From Pseudarthrobacter defluvii (GTDB lineage Bacteria > Actinomycetota > Actinomycetes > Actinomycetales > Micrococcaceae), in contig NZ_CP066362.1 in NCBI RefSeq assembly GCF_030323865.1, positions 3,534,001 through 3,598,000 of the forward strand: a stretch of DNA of 64,000 nucleotides, in the 5' to 3' direction. Under the pieces are notes generated by a model. That model ran no database searches and had not been told where the DNA came from. It worked only from the letters and a program-made list of their open reading frames with translations. Below are positions 1-9,032 of this stretch, one piece after another; positions within the stretch are counted from its first letter, which is position 1; the number at the start of each line of letters is the position of its first letter. A program made the position numbers and the translations under genes.

Positions 1-295
1 CGGTCTGCCACTGCGTTGGGCGCTTGGGGTGGTAGTAGATGGGCAGGGTGTCCCCCACTGCCATGTCCCTGATGTCGTACGGGGACATGGGGGCGTTGTG
101 CACCTGGTGCTTCCGGTCGAACCAGCGGAACCCCACCCCGGTGGAATCGGAGTACACCACAGCCTCGGCCACATCCCAGGGGTGCACGAAACGGCGAAGG
201 AACCCGGTGTAGAAGAGCAGTCCCAGCCCGGCGGGCAGGCACAACCAGGTGAGGACCTCCAGGATGGGACCTGCCATATCAAGCGCAGTGGGCAT
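1..295 (-). CDS. Small membrane protein, partial at the window edge
   Basis: An open minus-strand frame runs off the left edge with 98 codons visible. It starts at ATG 295; ATG 277 is an alternative start. The N-terminus carries one hydrophobic segment (about residues 9-30, with WLCLPAGLGLLFYTG). A soluble part follows with YYHPKRP near the break, a pattern that resembles DUF3592-type proteins in which a short conduit sequence follows a membrane helix. I see no good ribosome binding site for either start. Codon choice is strongly GC3-biased like its neighbours, which argues for real coding. It is divergent from the DUF2630 gene. The function is unknown and the C-terminus lies outside the window. 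Confidence 0.6.
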   Translation of the reverse strand, partial: MPTALDMAGPILEVLTWLCLPAGLGLLFYTGFLRRFVHPWDVAEAVVYSDSTGVGFRWFDRKHQVHNAPMSPYDIRDMAVGDTLPIYYHPKRPTQWQT

Positions 296-380
296 GAAAT
301 TGATGGTACAGCGCGGGGACTGGTGGCTTCAGCAGCTGATACGTACGCTGAAGGGGACCGGACCGGAGTAAGGGGAAACC

Positions 381-614
381 ATGAATGATCAGGATATTTT
401 GACGCACATCCAGGCCCTGGTGGAGGAGGAGCACTCGCTGCGGGAGGGTTCAGAAGGTGGCCAGCCGGACCCCGCGCGGCTGAAGTACGTGGAAGAGAGC
501 CTGGACCAGTGCTGGGACCTGCTGCGCCAGCGCCGCGCCAAGAAGGACTCAGGAGAGAACCCGGACGACGCCGAAGCCCGCCCCATCAGCGAGGTTGAGG
601 GCTACCGGCAGTAA
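381..614 (+). CDS. DUF2630 family protein
   Basis: This is a 77-residue acidic, mostly helical protein with no membrane segment. The pattern HIQALVEEEHSLRE at the N-terminus and QCWDLLRQRRAK in the middle is characteristic of DUF2630, a small actinobacterial family of unknown function. AGGGGAAACC lies just before the ATG and serves as the ribosome binding site. The stop codon overlaps the next start by one base (TAATG), so it is translationally coupled to the carbon-nitrogen hydrolase. The biochemical role is unknown. Confidence 0.85.
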   Translation: MNDQDILTHIQALVEEEHSLREGSEGGQPDPARLKYVEESLDQCWDLLRQRRAKKDSGENPDDAEARPISEVEGYRQ

Positions 615-1408
615 TGCGCATCGCAGTTGCCCAAATCATCAGCGGCGCCGACACCGCCGCCAACCTTGAACTGGTGTGGGACTACGCTGCCCAGGCAAAG
701 AACGCCGGCGCGCAGTTGGTGGTCTTCCCGGAGGCAACCATGCGCGCCTTCGGCCACTCCCTGAAGGACATCGCCGAACCCGTCGACGGCCCGTGGGCCA
801 GCGAGGTCCGCAGGATGGCGCGGGAGCTGGAGATTACGGTCGTGGCAGGCATGTTCACTCCGGGCCGGGACGGCCGGGTCCGCAATACGCTGCTGGTCAC
901 CGGCCCCCGGGTGGAGGCCTCCTATGACAAGGTCCACCTTTTCGACGCCTTCGGCTTCACGGAGTCAAAGACAGTGGATGCGGGGGAAGCGCCTGTGACC
1001 TTCGAGTTGGACGGGACAGTCTTCGGTCTGGCCACGTGCTATGACGTCCGCTTTCCGGGCTTGTTCACGGCCAACGCCAATGCGGGAGCGCAGGTGAACA
1101 TCGTGTGCGCGTCCTGGGGCGCGGGTCCCGGCAAGGCGGAACAGTGGGACCTCCTGGTGCGCGCCCGCGCGCTGGACAGCACCACCTTCGTGGTTGCCTG
1201 TGGCCAGGGCGACCCCGAAGCCATCGGCGCGGGCCCGGCAGGAACGGCACCCACCGGAATCGGACACAGCGCCGTCGTCACCCCCTTGGGTAAGCCGGTG
1301 GTGGCTCTGGGCGGCAAGCCGGAACTCGCCGTCGTCGATATCGATCCCTCAACAGTGGACGACGTCCGCGCCGCGCTGCCGGTCCTGGCCAACGCCCGTA
1401 CCTTCTGA
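614..1408 (+). CDS. Carbon-nitrogen hydrolase (nitrilase superfamily)
   Basis: A 264-residue cytoplasmic amidase or nitrilase-fold enzyme that cleaves a non-peptide C-N bond. The catalytic triad is visible: Glu40 in VVFPEATM, Lys106 in SYDKVHLFDAF and Cys142 in LATCYDVRFPGLF. Length and motif spacing match the omega-amidase/NIT2-like branch of the superfamily, but substrate cannot be read from sequence. Likely substrates are a small amide such as 2-oxoglutaramate or an N-carbamoyl compound. It is coupled to the DUF2630 gene by a one-base overlap and followed by a strong hairpin at 1479-1500. The ammonium transporter lies next downstream, which fits a nitrogen-release role only loosely. Confidence 0.9.
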   Translation: MRIAVAQIISGADTAANLELVWDYAAQAKNAGAQLVVFPEATMRAFGHSLKDIAEPVDGPWASEVRRMARELEITVVAGMFTPGRDGRVRNTLLVTGPRVEASYDKVHLFDAFGFTESKTVDAGEAPVTFELDGTVFGLATCYDVRFPGLFTANANAGAQVNIVCASWGAGPGKAEQWDLLVRARALDSTTFVVACGQGDPEAIGAGPAGTAPTGIGHSAVVTPLGKPVVALGGKPELAVVDIDPSTVDDVRAALPVLANARTF

Positions 1409-1478
1409 CATTGGTGAGGCGCTGTTCATGGCCCCGAAACAGAGGCCACAAAAGCGGACGACGGCGGTTCTCACCGGT

Positions 1479-1500
1479 CGGCGGGCCGTTTGGCCCGCCG
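1479..1500 (+). terminator. Hairpin downstream of the nitrilase gene
   Basis: A perfect 9-bp stem, CGGCGGGCC and GGCCCGCCG, closes a four-base GTTT loop about 70 bases after the nitrilase stop. No T-tract follows, as is common for actinobacterial terminators. A lone left half of the recurrent GGACGACGGCGG motif sits just upstream at 1455-1467. The remaining part of the 325-base gap 1409-1733 holds the palindrome at 1583-1595 and the leader of the ammonium transporter; I see no gene in it. Confidence 0.55.
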
Positions 1501-1582
1501 TTACGGGGAACTGGAGGGGTACCCGCCTTTTGCGCCCACCCGCGGTGGAGGGGCCGTTTACATTCCGGAAACATGGCCGACA

Positions 1583-1595
1583 CGTGAACTTCACG
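1583..1595. promoter_or_regulatory. Palindrome upstream of the ammonium transporter gene
   Basis: CGTGAA C TTCACG is a perfect 6-1-6 inverted repeat about 140 bases before the transporter start. It lies in the region where nitrogen control of an ammonium transporter is expected. It does not match a GlnR or AmtR box that I can cite with certainty, so assignment as an operator is inference from position and symmetry. Confidence 0.35.
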
Positions 1596-1733
1596 CCCGC
1601 GCGATTTGTGTAACGTGGGCGCAACTTTAGAGGGCATTGGCTGAAACACGCTGCGCCAAAAATGGATCCCGGGGGAAATGCTCCGGGGCCAACCAGGTCC
1701 CGCACCAAGATCACGTTGCGAAGGGACCCACCG

Positions 1734-3059
1734 GTGGAAATCACTGCCCAACACGTCTGGCTGATGATTTCGGCCGCAATGGTACTGCTGATGACCCCCG
1801 GGCTTGGCCTCTTCTACGGCGGCATGACCCGCGCCAAGGCGGCCCTCAACATGATCATGATGAGCTTCATCTCGGCAGGGATTGTCGGCGTGGTGTGGGT
1901 CCTCTGGGGTTACTCGATGACCACCGGCAACGGCTTCCTTGGGCTGTTCGGCAATCCCTTCACCAGCTTCGGACTACAGAACCTGATGGGTTCCCCTGAC
2001 CTGCTCAAGGCCGGCTACAGCGCCACCTTCGCCATCATCACCGTGGCCCTGATCAGCGGTGCCATTGCCGACCGCGCCAAGTTCAGCGCCTGGGCGTTGT
2101 TTGTGCCGGTATGGATCACGGTGATCTACTGCCCGCTTGCCTACATGATCTGGGGCGGCGGACTGATGAGTGCCGGCGGGGCCGTCACCCGGATCTTCGG
2201 CCAGGTTATCGACTTCGCCGGCGGCGCCGTCGTCGAAATCAGCTCAGGCACGGCAGCCCTGGTGCTCGCCGTCATTGTGGGCCAGCGCCACGGCTTCGCC
2301 AAGGACCCCAACCACCGCCCCCACAACATCCCCTTCATCATGCTGGGCGCGGCAATTCTCTGGTTTGGCTGGTTCGGTTTCAACGGCGGGGCGGCAACCA
2401 GCGTCGAACAGGCCGGCCTCATCTGGATCAACACCCTGGTAGCCCCTTCTGCAGCCATGCTGAGCTGGCTGGTCACCGAAAAGATCCGCCACGGGCACCC
2501 GACGTCGCTGGGCGCCGCCTCCGGCGTTGTGGCCGGCCTGGTGGCCATCACCCCGTCCTGCGCCAACATCAGCCCGGTGGCAGCAATCGGCCTGGGCCTG
2601 GTGGCGGGAGCCGCGTGCTGCGTGTTCGTGGACCTCAAATACCGCTTCGGCCTTGACGACTCCCTTGACGTGGTGGGCGTCCACCTCGGCGCCGGCCTCA
2701 TCGGTACCCTGTCGCTCGGCTTCATCGCCCTGCCCGTAGACGGCAAGGGCGGGGGACTCTTCTACGGCGGCGGTGCCCAGCAGCTCATCGCCCAAACAGC
2801 CGCCGTCGTCATCACCCTGCTCCTGTCCGGCATCGGGACGGCGGTTATTGCCGGAATCATCAACAAGAGCGTGGGCTTCCGCGTCAGCCAAGAGGCCGAA
2901 ACCGCCGGCGTGGACCTGTCCGAGCACGCCGAGACCGCATACGCCTTCGGGGAGATGGGCTCCGGCTTCAGCAGCCTGGGCCACATGCTGGGCCACCACG
3001 CAGCCGCTCCTGCTGTTGTCCCCGCGGATCGGCGCGCAAAGGAAGATTCCTTCGCGTAG
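1734..3059 (+). CDS. amt: Ammonium transporter (Amt/Mep family)
   Basis: A 441-residue polytopic inner-membrane protein of the Amt/Mep/Rh family, which takes up ammonium. The family signature appears in GLGLFYGGMTRAKAALNM near the N-terminus and in WFGWFGFNGG in the middle, with about eleven hydrophobic segments. The start chosen is GTG 1734, preceded by AAGGGA. An upstream in-frame ATG at 1662 would add a charged, Pro-rich leader with no family similarity. The first pore histidine is replaced: DFAGGAVVEIS has Glu at residue 168. The second histidine is kept as His317 in VVGVHLGAG. Glu at the first position is known in some fungal Mep proteins. No PII gene (glnK) follows; a PadR gene converges three bases downstream. 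Confidence 0.95.
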   Translation: MEITAQHVWLMISAAMVLLMTPGLGLFYGGMTRAKAALNMIMMSFISAGIVGVVWVLWGYSMTTGNGFLGLFGNPFTSFGLQNLMGSPDLLKAGYSATFAIITVALISGAIADRAKFSAWALFVPVWITVIYCPLAYMIWGGGLMSAGGAVTRIFGQVIDFAGGAVVEISSGTAALVLAVIVGQRHGFAKDPNHRPHNIPFIMLGAAILWFGWFGFNGGAATSVEQAGLIWINTLVAPSAAMLSWLVTEKIRHGHPTSLGAASGVVAGLVAITPSCANISPVAAIGLGLVAGAACCVFVDLKYRFGLDDSLDVVGVHLGAGLIGTLSLGFIALPVDGKGGGLFYGGGAQQLIAQTAAVVITLLLSGIGTAVIAGIINKSVGFRVSQEAETAGVDLSEHAETAYAFGEMGSGFSSLGHMLGHHAAAPAVVPADRRAKEDSFA

Positions 3060-3062
3060 CAG

Positions 3063-3677
3063 CTAGTCGGCAAGGATCTTGTAGAGCGCGCGCCGCGTTT
3101 CATCCATCTTCTCGATGGCGGCAGCCCGCTGTTCTTCCGACACTCCGCTGCGGAACTGGTGGATGGCACCCATGAGCTTGCCAATGCTCTGGTGGAAGTC
3201 CCGGTCCGCACTGTCCGGCTCGGCGTTCCACGCGTTCTCCATTTCCTCCGCATGCTCCGCCACGTAGGCCTTGCCCGCGTCGGTCAGGGCAAACTCGGTC
3301 CCGCGGCCTTCACTGAGGGCCTCGATCAGGCCTTCGTCCACCAGCTGCTGCAGGGTGGGATAGATGGATCCGGGGCTGGGGCGCCACATCCCGCCGGTCT
3401 TTGCGGCGATGGTCTTGATCAGTCCGTAACCATTCGAAGGGGCCTCGGCCAGCAGCGAGAGGATGGCTGCGCGGACATCGCCGCGGTTGGCCCGCCGGCC
3501 GCCCCGCCCGAAGCCGGGACCAAAACCCGGGCCAAAGCCTGGCCCGAAACCGGGACCGAATCCCGGGCCAAAGCCGGGACCCCTGTGCCCGTGCGGACCT
3601 TTGTGGCCCCTCCCCCGCTCGAAGCGTCCCCGGCCGAACTCCGGGCCGGGTTTTTTGTCATCAAACATGCCGTTCAT
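3063..3677 (-). CDS. PadR family transcriptional regulator with a GFGP-repeat N-terminus
   Basis: A 204-residue regulator. Residues from about 68 onward form the PadR winged helix (AAILSLLAEAPSNGYGLIK, then SPGSIYPTLQQLVDEGLIE). A C-terminal helical dimerisation part follows. The first 65 residues are unusual: charged Gly/Arg/His-rich sequence and then a run of PGFG tetrapeptides encoded by six 12-base units at 3508-3579. GGAAGG stands 11 bases before the ATG. The gene converges on the ammonium transporter and is divergent from the penicillin-binding protein gene, with an A/T-rich inverted repeat at 3722-3742 as its probable own operator. Its target genes are not evident. Confidence 0.88.
   Translation of the reverse strand: MNGMFDDKKPGPEFGRGRFERGRGHKGPHGHRGPGFGPGFGPGFGPGFGPGFGPGFGRGGRRANRGDVRAAILSLLAEAPSNGYGLIKTIAAKTGGMWRPSPGSIYPTLQQLVDEGLIEALSEGRGTEFALTDAGKAYVAEHAEEMENAWNAEPDSADRDFHQSIGKLMGAIHQFRSGVSEEQRAAAIEKMDETRRALYKILAD
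3508..3579. repeat. Six 12-bp coding repeats (PGFG units)
   Basis: Six degenerate copies of a 12-base unit such as CCGAAGCCGGGA stand in direct tandem. They encode repeated Gly-Phe-Gly-Pro in the PadR protein on the minus strand. Units differ from one another at the third codon positions, so the peptide repeat is conserved more than the DNA repeat. Confidence 0.85.
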
Positions 3678-3721
3678 GGTGGCATCGTCCTTCCATTGAT
3701 AGAGAGTCGCTTTATCTTCAG

Positions 3722-3742
3722 CGATATTTAAAAGATATATCG
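3722..3742. promoter_or_regulatory. Inverted repeat, probable PadR operator
   Basis: Arms CGATAT and ATATCG flank a nine-base A/T-rich spacer in the divergent region between the padR-like gene and the penicillin-binding protein gene. It is about 45 bases before the padR start, in a locally A/T-rich patch that stands out from the high-GC surroundings. PadR proteins commonly bind such A/T-rich dyads to repress themselves; binding here is inferred. Confidence 0.5.
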
Positions 3743-3856
3743 GTAACTATCGCCCGTCAATGGATGGACGTGACCAAATCCTGACCCTTTCGCCCCTGTT
3801 TCCGTCCTTGGCGTGAGCGTATTCTGGTCCCACCTCCGAGCACGAGGGCTGAGGAA

Positions 3857-6028
3857 ATGGCGAAGAAGCGGAAGCGCAGGCACGGTTTCAACGCGGCCTT
3901 GGGAAGGATCCTGGGGTTCCTGGCAGCCAGCATCATGTGCGGCGTCCTCGTGGCGAGCCTGGTGGTTCCCGCCGTCGCCGCAGCGGGGATGGGGGTCAGT
4001 TCCTCCATTGATTTCTTCGAAAAGCTGCCGTCGGAACTCACGGTGCAGCCGCCGTCGCAGGCCACGAAAGTCCTGACCGCGGATGGGCAGCCAATCGCCA
4101 CGTTCTATGCGGAAAACCGGGTGCAGGTGCCGCTGGACCAGATGTCGCCTTTCATCAAGGACGGCATCATCGCCATCGAGGACAGCCGCTTCTATGAGCA
4201 CGCCGGCGTGGATCCGCAGGGGATACTGCGGGCGCTGGTGTCCAACCTGACCAAGGGCGGCGAGCAGGGCGCGTCCACCATTACCCAGCAGTACGTGACA
4301 AACGTCCTGAACGAGGCGCAACTCGCCCAGGACCGGCCGGACGCGGTGGTGCTGAACGGGCAAAAGAACCTCGGCGACAAGCTGCGGGAGATGAAGCTCG
4401 CCATCACCCTGGAAAAGAAATACAGCAAGGACCAGATCCTTGAGGGCTACCTCAACATCGTGTTTTTCAGCAACAACGCGTACGGCATCGAAGCCGCAGC
4501 ACGCCACCTCTTCAGCACCACCGCGAAGGACCTCACGCTCCCCCAGGCGGCCCTGCTGGCCGGCGTGGTCAACAGCCCCACCCTGTACAACCCGGTCACC
4601 AACCCGGACAAGTCCATCGTGCGGCGGAACCAGGTCCTGGGCGAGATGCTGCGGCTGGGCAAGATCACCCAGGCACAGCACGACGAAGCTGTAGCCACGC
4701 CCATTCAACTGAAGATCAGCCCTCAACAGCAGGGCTGCGCCAATGCCACCATGGCCCCGTACTTCTGCGACTACATCTCCCACCTGATCCTGAACAATCC
4801 CGCGTATGGCCCCACTGAGGCTGAACGCGAACGGCTGCTCTACCGCGGCGGCCTGACCATCGTCACCACCCTGGACAGCCGGCTCCAGGCCGCTGCCCAG
4901 GCACAGGTGGACGGAACGGCAGGGGCAAACCCGGACCATTGGGCGGCATCGCTGCTCAGCATCCAACCCGGCAGCGGCAAGATCCTGGCGATGGCCCAAA
5001 ACACGGTTTTCCTTCCGCAGCCCGGAAAGTTCGATACCAACCTGAACTTCAACGTGGATGCCAGGGACGCGCAGGGGAACGACCTCAACGGTGCCGGAGG
5101 GTTCCAGCCGGGATCAACCATGAAGCCCTTCACGTTTGCCGAGTGGCTGAACGAGGGCAAGACGCTCACCGCCGAAGTGGACGCTTCACGCCGGGTCTAT
5201 CCGCTGGGGTTCCCTTGGAGGGACAGCTGCGGAAAGGTGCTTGGGGCCTACAGCACGGCCCAGGCGAATCCTGCCCTTGGCGCTGCCGATGACCTGCAGA
5301 ATGCCGAAGACGGTTTCTACCGGCCCATGCCCGTCAACTACGGCCTCTACAACTCCATCAACACCGCCACCTTCGCCTCCGCATCCCAGCTGGATTTCTG
5401 CGGCATCCAAAAGATGGTGGATGCCGTGGGCCTGCACAGCGGCCTGGACAGCTCGCCCGTCAACATGCACCAGCTGGGCAACCTGCTGGGCGGCACGGGC
5501 GTCGCTCCCCTCACGCTTGCAAACGCCTTTGCCACCTTCGCCACCGACGGCCGGTTCTGCGCTCCCATCGCGCTGGTTGAGATCAAGGATGCATCCGGGG
5601 CGAAGCTTCCCGCCCAGGCCCCGGACTGCCACGACGCCGTCAAGCCGGATGTGGCCCGCGGGGTCAACTCGGTACTGCAGGATGTCCTGAAAAAGGGTTC
5701 AGGCGTCTGGATCAACCCGAAAGTGCAGGACAAGGTTCCCACGTCTGCCAAGACCGGTACGTCCAACAACAATGGCTCCACCTGGGTGTTGGGGTATACC
5801 ACGGGCCTGGTGACCGCGTCCTTCTTCGGTGACGCGCTGGAAGGCCAAAAACGGGCAGGCCAGAACGTGACCATTAACGGCACCTTCTACCCCCGCCTGG
5901 ACGGGTACATGATTGCCGGCCCGCAGTGGGCCAACTACATGCTCAAGGTGGCGCCGCTCTACCCAGCAGGCCCATTCGCACCGCCTCCCGCTTCGATGAT
6001 CGGGCCCAACCCCAATTACAAACCATAG
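3857..6028 (+). CDS. Bifunctional penicillin-binding protein (class A)
   Basis: A 723-residue peptidoglycan synthase anchored by one N-terminal helix (about residues 16-45) after a basic cytoplasmic tail. The glycosyltransferase domain shows Glu108 in AIEDSRFYEHAGVDP and GASTITQQY at about 138-146. The transpeptidase domain has the active-site motif STMK at Ser420-Lys423, SIN in GLYNSINTATF, and KTG at Lys632. No PASTA domain is present. Several cysteines in the extracellular part (for example GCANATMAPYFC) may form disulfides, as in related actinobacterial enzymes. It stands alone, divergent from padR. It polymerises and crosslinks the cell wall. Confidence 0.95.
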   Translation: MAKKRKRRHGFNAALGRILGFLAASIMCGVLVASLVVPAVAAAGMGVSSSIDFFEKLPSELTVQPPSQATKVLTADGQPIATFYAENRVQVPLDQMSPFIKDGIIAIEDSRFYEHAGVDPQGILRALVSNLTKGGEQGASTITQQYVTNVLNEAQLAQDRPDAVVLNGQKNLGDKLREMKLAITLEKKYSKDQILEGYLNIVFFSNNAYGIEAAARHLFSTTAKDLTLPQAALLAGVVNSPTLYNPVTNPDKSIVRRNQVLGEMLRLGKITQAQHDEAVATPIQLKISPQQQGCANATMAPYFCDYISHLILNNPAYGPTEAERERLLYRGGLTIVTTLDSRLQAAAQAQVDGTAGANPDHWAASLLSIQPGSGKILAMAQNTVFLPQPGKFDTNLNFNVDARDAQGNDLNGAGGFQPGSTMKPFTFAEWLNEGKTLTAEVDASRRVYPLGFPWRDSCGKVLGAYSTAQANPALGAADDLQNAEDGFYRPMPVNYGLYNSINTATFASASQLDFCGIQKMVDAVGLHSGLDSSPVNMHQLGNLLGGTGVAPLTLANAFATFATDGRFCAPIALVEIKDASGAKLPAQAPDCHDAVKPDVARGVNSVLQDVLKKGSGVWINPKVQDKVPTSAKTGTSNNNGSTWVLGYTTGLVTASFFGDALEGQKRAGQNVTINGTFYPRLDGYMIAGPQWANYMLKVAPLYPAGPFAPPPASMIGPNPNYKP

Positions 6029-6059
6029 GCTGGGACGCGCCACTCATTGCCGCCGTTTC

Positions 6060-7682
6060 TCACTGCCGACGAGGCACGCGTCGCCGCTTTGGAACCGCGG
6101 CACAGTCAGCTGCAACTGATCTGGAGGGCACGACGGCGGTCGTGCCCGGAGGGGCACCTAATTCCCTGGTCGGTGTCCCGGGGAGTGGTGGTGCAGTGGA
6201 GTGGTAGGTGTGTCCGGTTGGGGTGGTGGTGGCCGCGGTGTGGCGTGGGCCGGAGACGGGTTTGGCCCTCCAGCCGGGTGTTTCTTTGGTGTGGTTGCAG
6301 GCTTCGCAGAGGCCCTGGCCGTTTCCGGCAGTGGTAGGTCCGCCGCTGTGCCAGGCCGTGATGTGGTCGTGGTGCCTGATCGGAGCGTCGCAGTACGGGG
6401 TCCGGCACGTGTCGTCCCGGACCTGAAGGAAGCGCTTCAAACCCGTCGGGAACAAGCGTGCTTTCGCGTCCATCGCCACCAACTCCCCGCTGCCGGGGGC
6501 GGTGTAAAGCCGTCGGACCCAAAGATCCAGGCCGCCGCGGCCGGAAGCGACCGGGGCGGCGTCACCAGCCTCATCAGCGGTGGCCCTGGCATCCGTGGCA
6601 GTGTCGGCAGCGGCAGCAGAACCACGGCTGCTGGTGCCAGTGCCTGTTACCGGCATTCGCGTAGATGGACCAGCGAGGGCGAGTTCCCTTGCCCAAGCTG
6701 CCGGGATGATGCCGTACCCCGACAGCCGTGCGGGTTCGGAGTCGGCCTGGAGGAGGGTGCGGTCGGTCATGACGAGCTGGACCTCCACGCCGGTGATCCC
6801 ACCGGGGGTGCCGGTAATCCTCTCGACGAGAGTGTCGGCCATGGCCTGGCCCCGTGACCGGTCATCGCCGGTGGAACGTAGCGTGTCGGCTTCCTTGCTC
6901 AGTGCCGCGTAGGCGGCAACCCCCTTAGCGACCGGGAGCAGCGCGGTCAGGTACGTCATGGTGTCCGGGGCCGGGCGCAAGCTCACGCTGCGTTCCGTGA
7001 CCGCGTGTGCAGCGCGCTTCGCGACCGAGGCCGGATCCCGCCGGTACGCGGCGGCCCGGACGGCAGCGACGATGGCTTTGTCGCCCATGCCGTCGAGGGC
7101 CCCGGTGTCGGCGGCGAGTTCCTCATCCACCCCGGCCCGGTCCTCCGGGGAGAGGCAAATAGTTTCCTTTACCACCAGCGTTGCCCGCCACTCATTTAGA
7201 AACCCGCTCCGGAACGCAGAATAGGTGCGCGGCATCCCTGTGAGGGTCTTGGCCATACCCAGCAGCCGGGAGCCCTTCGCCGGTGACTCCCGCCTGGCCA
7301 GCGCGATCTGCGCCGCCACCCCGGCACCCTGCTGATCGACCGGGACCCCGGCGGCGGCCTGCTCATGGCGCTGCTGAAGATCAAACGCCACAGCGGTGCT
7401 GGCCTGCCTGGCACCGGCGAATGCTTTCAGGTCCTCTAAGCCGCGCAGCTGATCAATCATCCCTGCCGGATCGGCAGCCAGCGGAACACGGGCCAACAGG
7501 CTCAGGACATCACCAACGGAAGGGGCGGCCGGCGAAACGGAAGGGACGGCAGGTGGGACATGCCGCGCATCAACAGCAGAAGATACTGCAGACAACGGGG
7601 GCGATGAGTCCGGCAAATCAGCAACAAAGGGCGCTGGACGCTCTACCTCCAGCACTCCCGCCGCCCCCACAACTGCTTCCAT
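6060..7682 (-). CDS. DUF222 / HNH endonuclease domain protein (13E12 repeat type)
   Basis: A 540-residue protein if ATG 7682 is the start; GTG 7721 would give 553. The long N-terminal part corresponds to DUF222. The C-terminus holds an HNH nuclease motif: [20 protein letters not shown], then [11 protein letters not shown], with paired cysteines that would bind a structural zinc. These proteins are abundant in actinobacteria, where they occur as dispersed paralogs related to the mycobacterial REP13E12 family. Biological role is unsettled; possible links to mobile elements are known but nothing here marks an element boundary. A 9-bp stem palindrome GGGCACGAC / GTCGTGCCC lies within the coding sequence at 6126-6147. 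Confidence 0.9.
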   Translation of the reverse strand: MEAVVGAAGVLEVERPAPFVADLPDSSPPLSAVSSAVDARHVPPAVPSVSPAAPSVGDVLSLLARVPLAADPAGMIDQLRGLEDLKAFAGARQASTAVAFDLQQRHEQAAAGVPVDQQGAGVAAQIALARRESPAKGSRLLGMAKTLTGMPRTYSAFRSGFLNEWRATLVVKETICLSPEDRAGVDEELAADTGALDGMGDKAIVAAVRAAAYRRDPASVAKRAAHAVTERSVSLRPAPDTMTYLTALLPVAKGVAAYAALSKEADTLRSTGDDRSRGQAMADTLVERITGTPGGITGVEVQLVMTDRTLLQADSEPARLSGYGIIPAAWARELALAGPSTRMPVTGTGTSSRGSAAAADTATDARATADEAGDAAPVASGRGGLDLWVRRLYTAPGSGELVAMDAKARLFPTGLKRFLQVRDDTCRTPYCDAPIRHHDHITAWHSGGPTTAGNGQGLCEACNHTKETPGWRAKPVSGPRHTAATTTPTGHTYHSTAPPLPGTPTRELGAPPGTTAVVPSRSVAADCAAVPKRRRVPRRQ

Positions 7683-7777
7683 AACCAAAGTCTTCCACCA
7701 GGGTGTGACATCGACACCCACCCAAAAACCTATGTGGAAAACGCAGGCTCCGCCGATATTCCGAGTCCTCTGGCACG

Positions 7778-8371
7778 ATGTGTGTCGTGACGATCTTCGA
7801 GACTGAGCGGCTTATTTTGCGTCCCTGGCAGCCGGATGACGCCGAGTTCGTATTTGACCTCTACTCGCGCTGGGAGGTGCAGCGCTACATCGGCAACCAC
7901 CCCCGCGTCATGGCCGGCATTGCCGAGGCCGGGGAACTCATAACCAAGTGGCAAACAATTGACCACCCCATCCACGGGATCTGGGCTGTCCAACTCAAGG
8001 CCCAGCCCGAGTCCGCCCAACCGGAGCCAGCCCAACAAAGAACAGCCAGGCCCCGACTCGCCGGAACGCTGCTCCTGAAGTCCATCCCGGCGTCGGGAAG
8101 TGAATTGCCGCTGCAGCCCTCAGGCGACACGGAGATCGGATGGCATTTCCACCCGGACCACTGGGGAAACGGCTACGCCACGGAGGCCGCCCAGGTGGTC
8201 CTCCACCACGCCTTCGCACGCGGCCTGCCACGGGTTGTTGCGGTCACGAACCCGGCGAATGCAGCGTCGCAGCGGGTGTGCACCAGGATCGGGCTGAGCC
8301 ACCGTGGGCAGACAGACAAGTACTACAACGCCTTGTGCGAGCTTTATGAGGGCGTGAACCCGAATTCCTAG
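7778..8371 (+). CDS. GNAT family N-acetyltransferase
   Basis: A 197-residue acetyl-CoA-dependent acetyltransferase of the RimJ/RimL-like branch. The start motif [20 protein letters not shown], and the acetyl-CoA loop region [20 protein letters not shown], are clear. The C-terminal [16 protein letters not shown] completes the fold. A Pro/Glu/Gln-rich insert (about residues 75-90, with [11 protein letters not shown]) is unusual. Start ATG 7778 is taken; GTG 7787 is also possible. The gene converges on the DUF1992 gene with a 4-base overlap. The acceptor substrate is unknown. Confidence 0.9.
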   Translation: MCVVTIFETERLILRPWQPDDAEFVFDLYSRWEVQRYIGNHPRVMAGIAEAGELITKWQTIDHPIHGIWAVQLKAQPESAQPEPAQQRTARPRLAGTLLLKSIPASGSELPLQPSGDTEIGWHFHPDHWGNGYATEAAQVVLHHAFARGLPRVVAVTNPANAASQRVCTRIGLSHRGQTDKYYNALCELYEGVNPNS

Positions 8372-8970
8372 CCGGTTCCCTTCCAGAGCCGCTTCCACCA
8401 GGAGCGCTCGGGCTCCGGCTCGGCAGAAGCCTCCTGGACGCGCGCGGCACGCCGCCCCCGCCAGCGCTGCACTTCCTCCTCAACGTCGCGGGTCTTGGTA
8501 ATCACCGGCGGCCCACCCTGCAGCTGGCGGCGGGCATCGATCACCCGCCGGTTGAAATCCTCCAGGACGTCCCGCACCTGCTGCTCCGTGTACTGGACGT
8601 CCAGCTTTGCGTCGAGCTCGGCGTCCTCGGTGCGGAGCAGGATGGCGGCCGGGCCCAGGCCACTGATGTTCTCGCGCTGGATGAGCCCCTTGACCCACCA
8701 GTCTGGGTCATAGCTTTCACCCAGGCCGGGAATCGGCTTGCCCGCGTACTTGAGGTTGTCGAACTTGCCCTGCGCCATGGCGTCCCGGACCAGGTACTCC
8801 GCGCGGGCCGCGTCGCTGACCTTCCTGCGCTTCTCCCGCTCCTGGGCGTCAAGGGCATCCAGCGCGGCTTCCTCCTCGGCACTGATACCGGCGCCGCGGT
8901 ATGAACGCACCTCGGCCGCCCGCTCCAGCCGCTTCCGGAAATCCCCTGCACCGCCGCTCATCGCCCCCAC
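8368..8970 (-). CDS. DUF1992 (DnaJC28-like) domain protein
   Basis: A 200-residue soluble protein. The middle contains the DUF1992 signature found in DnaJ homologue subfamily C member 28: VRDAMAQGKFDNLKYAGKPI followed by DPDWWVKGLIQRENI. No J domain is visible. The N-terminus is charged and the C-terminal tail is basic with tryptophans. It is flanked by a convergent acetyltransferase gene and the hairpin at 9033-9077. Its role is unknown. Confidence 0.88.
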   Translation of the reverse strand: MGAMSGGAGDFRKRLERAAEVRSYRGAGISAEEEAALDALDAQEREKRRKVSDAARAEYLVRDAMAQGKFDNLKYAGKPIPGLGESYDPDWWVKGLIQRENISGLGPAAILLRTEDAELDAKLDVQYTEQQVRDVLEDFNRRVIDARRQLQGGPPVITKTRDVEEEVQRWRGRRAARVQEASAEPEPERSWWKRLWKGTG

Positions 8971-9032
8971 CGCCTTCCCTCGCTCAATCCCCTTCCAGTA
9001 TTCAGCGGGCAGCTTGCACGTTCAACGCCCGG

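Noticed and set aside
1662..1733. An upstream start for the ammonium transporter
   Set aside because: It adds a charged, Pro-rich segment with no family similarity, whereas GTG 1734 has a binding site and begins at the expected family N-terminus.
3728..4999. A 423-residue minus-strand open frame opposite the penicillin-binding protein
   Set aside because: Antisense frame with no motif; the penicillin-binding protein on the plus strand has all catalytic motifs.
6126..6147. A 9-bp-stem palindrome in the HNH gene
   Set aside because: Short, lies well within coding sequence, and does not match the recurrent palindrome core; likely chance.
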